Of a stretch of 64,000 nt of DNA, positions 1 through 6,551 are shown piece by piece. A program made the position numbers and the translations under genes. Positions within the stretch are counted from its first letter, which is position 1. Each line of letters opens with the position of its first letter. The notes under the pieces are model-generated. The model was not told the origin of the DNA and made no database searches. It worked only from the letters and a program-made list of their open reading frames with translations. Source of the DNA: Rhodothermales bacterium (GTDB lineage Bacteria > Bacteroidota > Rhodothermia > Rhodothermales > JANQRZ01); the NCBI GenBank assembly GCA_028284265.1, contig JANQRZ010000019.1, forward strand, positions 372,001 to 436,000. Reading direction: 5' to 3'.

Positions 1-197
1 ACGACGACCTGCCGGGCGTCGTGCTCGTAGGGGAGTCGATGGATCGACTCTTGACGGGCATCAGGCGGGAGGAACAAACCGACCTGGCCCTCAGGCCGGA
101 TGCCGTATTTCGCCATGTGGTCGAGCGACTGCTCGGTGTGGCGGAGGGCCTGCTCGCGTGCTTCGGCGAGGCGGTCGGCGATGTCAGAATCGTGCAT
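1..197 (-). CDS. Partial hypothetical protein (N-terminus only)
   Basis: An open frame on the minus strand begins with ATG at 195-197 and runs off the window edge after 65 codons. The protein starts MHDSDIADRLAEAREQALRH and continues with a hydrophilic, helical-looking stretch and then a segment rich in Gly, Pro and Leu. I do not recognise the family. It is divergent from queC, with 86 bases between the two starts, so the pair may share a control region. Codon use (GC-rich third positions) matches the neighbours, which supports it being a real gene. It does not look like QueD or QueF, the queuosine enzymes that could be expected here. Confidence 0.5.
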   Translation of the reverse strand, partial: MHDSDIADRLAEAREQALRHTEQSLDHMAKYGIRPEGQVGLFLPPDARQESIHRLPYEHDARQVV

Positions 198-283
198 CGT
201 ATCGTCAGTGGTTGAGAGCGCTGCAACCGGCAGGCCGGTGGCGGGTTCGCACAAGGCCTGGAAATTAGCACATCTTCCCTCCT

Positions 284-997
284 ATGCCCGACCGCACCGC
301 GCTCGTCCTCTTCTCCGGCGGACAGGACTCTACGACCTGCCTCTTCTGGGCGCTGCATCCCGACGCGAAGCGATTCGGTGGGTTCACCCGCGTCGAGGCC
401 CTCGGCTTTCGCTACGGGCAACGCCACGCGGTCGAGTTGGAACAGGCTCAACAAATCGCCGACCTCGCAGGCGTCCCCTTCACCGTGCTGGATCTCTCCG
501 GCTTGCTTTCCGGCAGCGCCCTCACTGAGCACGAAAAAGACGTGAGCGCGCCGCACGAGCTTGCCCCCGACCTCCCCGCTTCGTTCGTCCCCGGTCGCAA
601 CGCGCTCTTTCTCACCATCGCCGCAAGCCACGCCTATACGAAAGGCATTCGCGACCTCGTCGGCGGGATGTGCCAGACCGACTATTCGGGCTACCCCGAC
701 TGTCGCCGCGACTTCATTGACAGCCAGGAGAAAGCGCTCCGCCTCGCACTCGATGCACCCGTCACGATCCACACGCCGCTGATGTACTTGACGAAAGCCG
801 AGACCTGGAAGCTCGCTGCCGACCTCGGTACGGCGCGCGGAGTTGATGTGCTGGAAACGGTGCGCGACCTCAGCCACACCGACTACCACGGCGACCGCTC
901 CGAGCGCCACGCTTGGGGCTATGGCAAGCTCGACAACCCGGCATCGATTCTCCGAGCAAAGGGTTACGAAGAGGCAGAGGCAAAGGGATGGGTGTGA
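284..997 (+). CDS. queC: 7-cyano-7-deazaguanine synthase QueC, zinc ligands replaced
   Basis: QueC converts 7-carboxy-7-deazaguanine to preQ0 with ATP and ammonia, a cytoplasmic step of queuosine synthesis. The N-terminus carries the PP-loop ATP motif SGGQDS (residues 11-16), and the body has the family motifs VPGRN and CQTDYSGYPDCR. Length (237 residues) is normal. The C-terminal zinc site is odd: family members have a first Cys in a TCY-like motif and then CxxCxxC before an LRxxG motif. Here these positions are Asp200, Lys215, Asn218 and Ser221, while the surrounding HGD, GYG, PA and LRAKGYE residues remain. The stop overlaps the start of queE by ten bases, so the two are translationally coupled. 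Function is likely but the metal site must be absent or different. Confidence 0.93.
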   Translation: MPDRTALVLFSGGQDSTTCLFWALHPDAKRFGGFTRVEALGFRYGQRHAVELEQAQQIADLAGVPFTVLDLSGLLSGSALTEHEKDVSAPHELAPDLPASFVPGRNALFLTIAASHAYTKGIRDLVGGMCQTDYSGYPDCRRDFIDSQEKALRLALDAPVTIHTPLMYLTKAETWKLAADLGTARGVDVLETVRDLSHTDYHGDRSERHAWGYGKLDNPASILRAKGYEEAEAKGWV

Positions 998-1704
998 GCA
1001 CGCGCGTCAAGCAGTATGCGGTAAAGGCCGTGTGGCGAACGCTTCAGGGCGAGGGAGCATGGTCGGGGCGGGCCGCCGTGTTCGTCCGATTCGTGGGGTG
1101 CAACCTGTGGTCGGGGTATGAGGCCGATCGTACCCGCGACGCCGAGCGCTCTGGAGCCGACTGCCCGCTGTGGTGCGACACCGACTTCACAAAAGAGGGT
1201 GCCACACGCTTCACCGCCGAGGCCCTCGCCACAGAGATGCAGCGCGTCGGCGGGCCGATCCGGTTCTGCGTTCTCACCGGCGGCGAACCGCTCCTGCAAG
1301 CCGACGCCGCCCTCATCGACTCCCTCCATGCTGCCGGGTTTGAGGTTGCCGTCGAGACCAACGGGACGGTGACGCTCGCCGACGCCTTCACCGATGTCGA
1401 CGATACCCTCGTTCCGCCGGACTGGATCGTGTGTAGCCCGAAGCTGCCCGAAGACCGACTCGTGCTGGAGCACTGCGACGAACTCAAGCTCGTCGTACCG
1501 GACTACCGACCGGAGGATTACACCTCGTTTGCTGAGCGTGTCCGTCCTCACACCGTTGGCGGGCGCAAGCGGCAGTGGCTGTGGCTCCAACCGGAGGACG
1601 GGCCTCGACTCGCCGACGCTACGGCGCTCGCTGTCGAGACCACCCTCGCGCATCCCGCGTGGCGAGTCTCGGTGCAAACACACAAAGTGCTCGGCGTGGA
1701 GTGA
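988..1704 (+). CDS. queE: 7-carboxy-7-deazaguanine synthase QueE (radical SAM)
   Basis: QueE uses S-adenosylmethionine and a [4Fe-4S] cluster to contract 6-carboxy-tetrahydropterin into 7-carboxy-7-deazaguanine, the substrate of QueC. The ATG at 988 was chosen because it lies inside the end of queC, follows GAGG-rich sequence, and places the family motif TLQGEG near residue 20. Cluster cysteines appear to be Cys38, Cys59 and Cys63, spacing CX20CX3C, followed by the family signature CDTDF. LTGGEPLLQ is the SAM-binding GGE motif. Known QueE types have CX3CX2C or CX14CX2C, so the loop here is longer and the last pair is one residue further apart. The stop abuts the stop of the converging acyl-CoA dehydrogenase gene with no spacer. 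Confidence 0.92.
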   Translation: MGVSTRVKQYAVKAVWRTLQGEGAWSGRAAVFVRFVGCNLWSGYEADRTRDAERSGADCPLWCDTDFTKEGATRFTAEALATEMQRVGGPIRFCVLTGGEPLLQADAALIDSLHAAGFEVAVETNGTVTLADAFTDVDDTLVPPDWIVCSPKLPEDRLVLEHCDELKLVVPDYRPEDYTSFAERVRPHTVGGRKRQWLWLQPEDGPRLADATALAVETTLAHPAWRVSVQTHKVLGVE

Positions 1705-3252
1705 CTAGGCGAGCTTGGGCTTGACAAACCCGAGCCAGCCGCTCTCCTCCTTGTAGCCCTCGACCACCTCGGCGAGCTTGCTCTGGCGGACGGTCGTCAT
1801 GATGCTCTCCACGTCCTGCTTCAGCGTCGTGAGCGCATTCGAGACGAGGTCGCCCCGGAAGCCGCGCGTGCCGAGTTCGATGGTGAGGTCCATCGAGACG
1901 ACCCGGCTGAGGGCTTGGCCGAGTTCGACGAGCTTGCGCTGCGGAAGCTGCGTATCAAGGTCGAAGTCGAGCGCCTCGCGGACGTACTCGGCGGCGCGGG
2001 CCGTGAGGTCGTCTTGCTTGAGGTACCGGTAGAGGTTGGTCTCTTTGAGGCGGCGCATCCCCTTCATCACGGCCTCGGTGACCTGCTGATAGAGAATGTC
2101 GTTGGAGCCTTCGAAGATCTGGAACGGGCGGCTGTCCACGTAGCTGCGCCCGGCGATGTGGTCGAGCCGGTAACCCTTCGCCCCGGTGAGTTGGAGGAGC
2201 GAGTTCGCCGCGTTCTGCATCATGTCGGAGCAGATCGACTTGATGGCGTTGGCCTGCACGGCGTCCTTCGACATGTCGCGGTCAGTGCCCGCGTTCTCGC
2301 TTGCGTAGAGGCACATCGCCGAAGCGGTCGTGTACTGCATCTGCATCCGCGAAATCCGCGAACGGACTTGGTCGTAGTCGAAGAGCCGCTTGTTGCTGAC
2401 GAGGCGCTCCTTGCAGTGCGCGAGGGCCTCGTCGAGCATGCGCTTGATGAAACCCATGCCCATGCCCGGGAACTGCGTCCGGCTGCGGTGGAGCACGTCG
2501 AGCATCATCTTGATCCCGGTGGTGTGCGGCTCCAGCTTGTGCGTCTTCGGCACGCGGGCGTCGATCCGGTTGCGTCCGTAGCGGATCATGTAGAGGCCGA
2601 GGTTCTCGTAGAACTCCTCGACCGTGATCCCCTGCTCGGGGACGTTCTCATCACAGAGGAAAAAGTCGATGTCACGCCCTAGGTCGCCGTTCTCGTCGCG
2701 CTGGCGGGCGGTGACGAGCCAGAAGTCGGCCCAACCGGTGAGACCGGCCCAGTGCTTGGTGCCGCGGAGGTGGTAGCCGTCGGCGTACTCGGTGTAGGCC
2801 GTCTTCATGTTGAGCGCGTCCGAGCCGTAGGCCGGTTCGGTGATCATCAGTCCGCCGAGCGCCTTGTCGCGCAGGAAACGCTGGAAGACATAGGCCTTCG
2901 CTTCATCCTGCCCGTACTTGGCGAGCGGCTGGAGGAACAGCGCTCCGTTGATCCCGACCGTCAGGCCGAGACCGAGCGACTCATAGGAACTGGCTTCGAG
3001 GACGCTCTGGCCCTCGTGGACCTCGCCGCCACGCCCGCCATATTCCTTCGGGATAAAGACCGAGAGCGGGTCGCACGCGAACACTTCGCGCATGACGAAG
3101 GCCGGTAGCCCGCGGTCGAGGGCGAGTGCATCGGCGTCGGCGCGGTTGCGGAACATCCGCTGGAGCGCCTCGCGGTACCGCTCCATAAAGTCCGGGAGTG
3201 GTAGGCTGGCAGACACCTCAGCGGTGGCGGGGAGCGTCGTGGGAGCTTCCAT
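1705..3252 (-). CDS. Acyl-CoA dehydrogenase family protein
   Basis: A 515-residue flavoprotein of the acyl-CoA dehydrogenase superfamily, probably oxidising an acyl-CoA at C2-C3 with FAD in the cytoplasm. Visible family features are the middle-domain segment MITEPAYGSD followed by GTKHWAGLTG, and the C-terminal helical domain ending in the flavin-contact motif QIFEGSNDILY. It is longer than the usual 380-400 residue enzymes, with an extended N-terminus and about 100 extra residues after the dehydrogenase core. The substrate cannot be told from sequence. It is transcribed towards queE, stop to stop, and its promoter side faces the GH113-like lipoprotein gene across a region with two inverted repeats. 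Confidence 0.88.
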   Translation of the reverse strand: MEAPTTLPATAEVSASLPLPDFMERYREALQRMFRNRADADALALDRGLPAFVMREVFACDPLSVFIPKEYGGRGGEVHEGQSVLEASSYESLGLGLTVGINGALFLQPLAKYGQDEAKAYVFQRFLRDKALGGLMITEPAYGSDALNMKTAYTEYADGYHLRGTKHWAGLTGWADFWLVTARQRDENGDLGRDIDFFLCDENVPEQGITVEEFYENLGLYMIRYGRNRIDARVPKTHKLEPHTTGIKMMLDVLHRSRTQFPGMGMGFIKRMLDEALAHCKERLVSNKRLFDYDQVRSRISRMQMQYTTASAMCLYASENAGTDRDMSKDAVQANAIKSICSDMMQNAANSLLQLTGAKGYRLDHIAGRSYVDSRPFQIFEGSNDILYQQVTEAVMKGMRRLKETNLYRYLKQDDLTARAAEYVREALDFDLDTQLPQRKLVELGQALSRVVSMDLTIELGTRGFRGDLVSNALTTLKQDVESIMTTVRQSKLAEVVEGYKEESGWLGFVKPKLA

Positions 3253-3335
3253 ACGAGTAGTGGGGTCGGATCGTGGCGAAAAGGTACGGCAGAATCAGCC
3301 TTCCGTCCATGTGAGCACACGCAGTTGCAAGAAGC

Positions 3336-3370
3336 GATTTATGGCTAAAATGAGCATGCAGCCATAAATC
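3336..3370. promoter_or_regulatory. Perfect 11-bp inverted repeat between divergent genes
   Basis: GATTTATGGCT at 3336-3346 is matched exactly by its reverse complement AGCCATAAATC at 3360-3370, with a 13-base spacer. It lies between the starts of the divergent acyl-CoA dehydrogenase and glycosidase genes, so a terminator role is unlikely. The 24-bp centre-to-centre distance and the AT-rich arms suggest a dimeric repressor or activator site. No regulator gene is adjacent. Confidence 0.45.
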
Positions 3371-3422
3371 ACCCTCACATACCTATGCACCCGCAACCAG
3401 TTAACGCTGTTCCAGTCTCATT

Positions 3423-3461
3423 CGTATATCTGCATCTATCGCGCTGTGTGGCCGATATACG
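3423..3461. promoter_or_regulatory. 8-bp inverted repeat upstream of the glycosidase gene
   Basis: CGTATATC at 3423-3430 and its exact reverse complement GATATACG at 3454-3461, centres 31 bp apart (about three helical turns), end 30 bases before the start of the GH113-like lipoprotein gene. This is a possible operator or core-promoter neighbourhood; the arms are short enough that chance is a real alternative. Confidence 0.3.
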
Positions 3462-3491
3462 TAAACTCCCGTTACCGCCTTCCTTAGCGCT

Positions 3492-4559
3492 ATGCCTTTT
3501 CGCTTGCTCCTCTGGACGCTCCCGATTCTGCTTGCCGCCTGCGCCGATGCGCCAGCGGAGGCTCCGTTTTCCCACGAACTCCATCCCGTTTCGATGGAAG
3601 AAACGGACCGCATTCAAGGGGTCACGCTCGACGCCCGCCGTAAACCACCCGCCTCGACACTACCTGAACTCGCGGCCCTCGGCGTCACTCACGTCTCGGT
3701 CGTGCCCTTTGCCTTCCAGCGCCGCAACGACGACCCAGAGCTTCGGACGAACTACGACGCCGACTGGTACACCGAAGGGCAGGCAGGCATTCGCACCCTC
3801 GCCTGGCAGGCCGACTCGCTCGGGATGGACCTCATCCTCAAGCCCCAAATCTGGATTCGCGGTGGCTCCTCGCTCGACATCGACTTCGAGACAGAGGCTG
3901 ACTGGCAGCAGTGGGAAACAGCCTACCGTGAGTTTGCGCTGTTCTATGCCCGCCTCTCCGAAGAAATCGAGGCCCCACTCTTCGTCATCGGGGCCGAACT
4001 CGGAAAGGCAGGCACCACGCGCGAGGCATTCTGGCGCAGCCTCATTGCCGAGATACGCACGGTCTACGCTGGCGAGGTGACCTACGCCGCCAACTGGTAC
4101 GAGGACTTCGAGTATATCCCGTTCTGGGACGCACTGGATGTCGTCGCTATCCAAGCCTACTTTCCCCTCGCCGAGACACCTGCGCCAACCGTGGAGGAGC
4201 TATGCGCCGGGTGGGACCAGCACAAGCTCGCTATCGAAGCCGTCCACGAGCGCACGGGCAAGCCCGTCGTCTTCACCGAAATCGGATACCGCGATGTGCC
4301 ACACGCCGCCGCCCGACCGTGGGAGTGGCCGCCGCACCGGGAGCGCGTCGCAGAGACGGACGAAGACTTGCAAGCCCGGCTCTACACGGCGTTCTTTGAG
4401 GAAGTCTGGACCGAACCGTGGATGGCCGGAGCCATCGTCTGGAAGTGGTACCCGCCCTCGAATCGCTCGCACGCAGGCGACTTCACGCCGCAGGGCAAAC
4501 CCGCCGAAGCTGTGATCCGGCAGATGTTCGGCGCTGGAACGGCAACCGGTGCCCCGTAG
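3492..4559 (+). CDS. Lipoprotein, glycoside hydrolase family 113-like
   Basis: A 355-residue lipoprotein. The signal peptide MPFRLLLWTLPILLAAC ends in a lipobox (LAAC, Cys17), so it is probably anchored in the outer or inner membrane facing the periplasm. The remainder looks like the TIM barrel of GH113-type enzymes (endo-beta-mannanase-like): it opens with IQGVTLD, has an acid/base candidate Glu169 in IGAELG and a nucleophile candidate Glu263 in VFTEIGY, the two glutamates expected at the ends of strands 4 and 7. Substrate is not certain; mannan or mannose-containing oligosaccharides follow from the family. It stands alone on the plus strand, 37 bases before the CDGSH gene, and may be co-transcribed with it. 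Confidence 0.8.
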   Translation: MPFRLLLWTLPILLAACADAPAEAPFSHELHPVSMEETDRIQGVTLDARRKPPASTLPELAALGVTHVSVVPFAFQRRNDDPELRTNYDADWYTEGQAGIRTLAWQADSLGMDLILKPQIWIRGGSSLDIDFETEADWQQWETAYREFALFYARLSEEIEAPLFVIGAELGKAGTTREAFWRSLIAEIRTVYAGEVTYAANWYEDFEYIPFWDALDVVAIQAYFPLAETPAPTVEELCAGWDQHKLAIEAVHERTGKPVVFTEIGYRDVPHAAARPWEWPPHRERVAETDEDLQARLYTAFFEEVWTEPWMAGAIVWKWYPPSNRSHAGDFTPQGKPAEAVIRQMFGAGTATGAP

Positions 4560-4596
4560 TCCACACGCCAATCATCCTCTCACCTAAGCCACCGAC

Positions 4597-5253
4597 ATGG
4601 AAACCAAAACGCATGCCTACGAAGGCACCGACGCCACCGTCACTTGGGATAAGAAGCGCTGCATTCACTTCGAGGCGTGCGTCCACGGCTTGCCCGATGT
4701 GTTTGACCCGAACGGCCGCCCGTGGATCAAGCCAGACGAGGCCGATGACAACGCGCTCCTCAACGTCATCCAGCAGTGCCCGACCGGCGCACTCCACCTC
4801 CGCCTCGCCGACGGCACGAACCCCGAGCCGATGCCCACCGAGGCGAGTGTGACCGTCGATGCGGACGGGCCACTCTACGTCCGGGGCGATGTAACCATCG
4901 AGACACAGGACGGCGACGTGCTGCTTCGGGACACGCGGATCGCCCTCTGCCGATGCGGACTGTCGAAGAACAAGCCGCTCTGCGATGGGAGCCACGAGAA
5001 CCGCTTCACCGACCCCGGTGCCCTTCCCGATGCCGGTGCTTCCGATGGCGATGCCATCGAGATCGAGGGGGCAACGCTGACATTCACGGCTCGAACCAAC
5101 GGCCCGCTCGTCACGCAAGACGCACTCACCATCATCGGTGCTGACGGCGATGTGGTGACGAAACCGAAAGCCGCTCTCTGCCGCTGCGGGCACTCGAAGA
5201 ATAAGCCCTACTGCGACGGCAGCCACCGAGACGCCGGGTTCGCGGCTCCCTAA
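4597..5253 (+). CDS. Triple iron-sulfur protein: Fer4_19 plus two CDGSH domains
   Basis: A 218-residue cytoplasmic protein with three predicted clusters. Residues about 15-70 match the divergent mono-cluster ferredoxin type (Fer4_19): Cys22 and Cys28 in RCIHFEAC, then VFDPNGRPW and Cys61 in QQCPTGAL. Two CDGSH (mitoNEET-type) [2Fe-2S] motifs follow, CRCGLSKNKPLCDGSH and CRCGHSKNKPYCDGSH, each with the three Cys and one His ligands intact. Such proteins are thought to take part in electron transfer or cluster storage; no partner is encoded alongside. The TAA stop codon (5251-5253) is exactly the left target duplication of the small mobile element that follows, so the insertion lies right at the end of the gene without altering the product. 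Confidence 0.92.
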   Translation: METKTHAYEGTDATVTWDKKRCIHFEACVHGLPDVFDPNGRPWIKPDEADDNALLNVIQQCPTGALHLRLADGTNPEPMPTEASVTVDADGPLYVRGDVTIETQDGDVLLRDTRIALCRCGLSKNKPLCDGSHENRFTDPGALPDAGASDGDAIEIEGATLTFTARTNGPLVTQDALTIIGADGDVVTKPKAALCRCGHSKNKPYCDGSHRDAGFAAP

Positions 5254-5414
5254 GAGACTGTTTGGCAAGACGGATTCCGGGCTGCGAGCGGCTACGCAGG
5301 CGCGGCTGCGGCGTCGCCTTGCATCGCCGATGCTGGCGCATCGTCTGCTCCAGGCTTCTGGCAGCGCTCCTGCTCACGCACTCTCGCCTTCAGATACGCT
5401 CACCAAACAGTCTC
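5254..5414. mobile_element. 161-bp non-autonomous IS element (MITE), IS5-family-like ends
   Basis: Perfect 12-bp terminal inverted repeats GAGACTGTTTGG (5254-5265) and CCAAACAGTCTC (5403-5414) bound a 161-bp GC-rich segment, with similarity between the ends continuing a few bases. The element is flanked on both sides by TAA (5251-5253 and 5415-5417), a 3-bp direct repeat of the TNA type made by the IS1031 subgroup of IS5-like elements. No transposase is encoded, so it would need a related full-length IS elsewhere. It sits between two convergent genes and supplies part of each stop codon: TAA for the CDGSH gene and TAG for the metalloprotease-like gene. Confidence 0.8.
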
Positions 5415-6427
5415 TAAGTGGGTCGTGCGAACTGCTCGGCATAACCGCTTGCTTCGAGCAGCGCGGCCGGATCACGTAGCGCGATGATCTCAGCGAGGGC
5501 AGCCTCCCGATTGGCAGCGTTCTCGTAATAGTGCTCGCATACCTTGTAGCCCACGTAGTACCCCAAGTCAGCCGGACGGCCCGGCGGTGGGTTGCTGGCA
5601 TTGTAGAGCCACCGCGAGAAATCACGCCCGTTCATCTCCTCAGCGAAGTCGGCCCACAGTTCAGCCTCCAGCGTATCGGCAAACGCATGGAGGTGGGCGT
5701 TGAACATCGCACCCGAGGTCATCTCACCAATGAAGTCTGCGGCTCCCTCGCGGAGCGCTTGAGCGAGCAGCGTGCCATCACCCCCGGCCTGTTGGATGTG
5801 AACCAGTTCGTGCACCGCAATCGCCGGGATCAGCGAATCGGGACGAACAACGACTTGCTCCCATGGAGTCAGTTCCTCAAGCGGCGTGCCCTCGCCGAGT
5901 GCGAACAGTTCCGTTCCGATGAGTAGCCCTCGGTCACTGACCGTCCCGCCGGTCGTCATTCGCCCGACCAAGAAATAGACGTCGGCGAACACGGCATCGG
6001 GGTAGAGCCTATCGAGTGCGTTGAAACTTGCTCGGACCTCGGCATCCCAAGCCCCGTCAGCGACGCCGAGCACCTGAGGCCGAATCGCGTCGAAGTACGC
6101 CTGCCGGGCAAACACCGCATCGCGGAGGTTGGCCGCCGAACCGATGCGCTTCCTGATGAGGTCGTTCAGACCGGGTGTAGCGGGGTCGATGTACTCGGTC
6201 TGAAAAGCCGCAACCTGCGCGGCCCGACTTGAGGCGCGGAGGGCTTCGTCATAGGCCGTCCAGAAGCGCCCGATGTCCTCCGAAATAATGCGCGTCGCCG
6301 CCGGGTCGTCGAAGAAGCTGCTCTCCGACGCATCGCTGTCACAACCAACAACGAGGGCACCCAAGAGGAAGAACACGATGCCCCTCGACCACCCTCGAAT
6401 AGGTCTGCGCCTCTCCTTCGCTAGCAT
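5414..6427 (-). CDS. Lipoprotein, gluzincin-type metallopeptidase-like (DUF2268-like)
   Basis: A 337-residue lipoprotein. The ATG at 6425-6427 was chosen because it places a basic n-region and hydrophobic stretch directly before the lipobox LVVGC; upstream codons in the frame are not protein-like. The mature part has a zinc-binding motif HELVHIQQ and, about 20 residues later, REGAADFIGE, the Glu-containing third-ligand motif seen in DUF2268-type predicted peptidases. It resembles the family's layout of an N-terminal helical region followed by the HExxH domain. It may process or scavenge peptides in the envelope; the substrate is unknown. The C-terminus runs to the edge of the MITE, and the last base of the element is part of the TAG stop codon. 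Confidence 0.75.
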   Translation of the reverse strand: MLAKERRRPIRGWSRGIVFFLLGALVVGCDSDASESSFFDDPAATRIISEDIGRFWTAYDEALRASSRAAQVAAFQTEYIDPATPGLNDLIRKRIGSAANLRDAVFARQAYFDAIRPQVLGVADGAWDAEVRASFNALDRLYPDAVFADVYFLVGRMTTGGTVSDRGLLIGTELFALGEGTPLEELTPWEQVVVRPDSLIPAIAVHELVHIQQAGGDGTLLAQALREGAADFIGEMTSGAMFNAHLHAFADTLEAELWADFAEEMNGRDFSRWLYNASNPPPGRPADLGYYVGYKVCEHYYENAANREAALAEIIALRDPAALLEASGYAEQFARPT

Positions 6428-6495
6428 CTCAGCCTCCTCAGCGTGTTGACGGGAAACTCGGCGAGAAGATAAGGTCAGGGATTGCCGAGGCACTG

Positions 6496-6533
6496 AAAAA
6501 GAGCGGGCCGAGCACCTCCGGCTCGGCCCGCTC
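6496..6533 (-). terminator. Rho-independent terminator of the vWA gene
   Basis: A perfect 13-bp GC-rich stem (GAGCGGGCCGAGC at 6501-6513 with its complement at 6521-6533, 7-base loop) is followed, reading the minus strand, by five T residues (6500-6496). It lies 18 bases beyond the stop of the vWA protein gene and before the next minus-strand gene. Confidence 0.85.
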
Positions 6534-6551
6534 TCTCCTTCCCCTTCCCCC

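Noticed and set aside
1-197. Partial gene as QueD, expected next to queC and queE
   Set aside because: The visible N-terminus lacks the metal-binding His pattern of QueD and is not recognisable.
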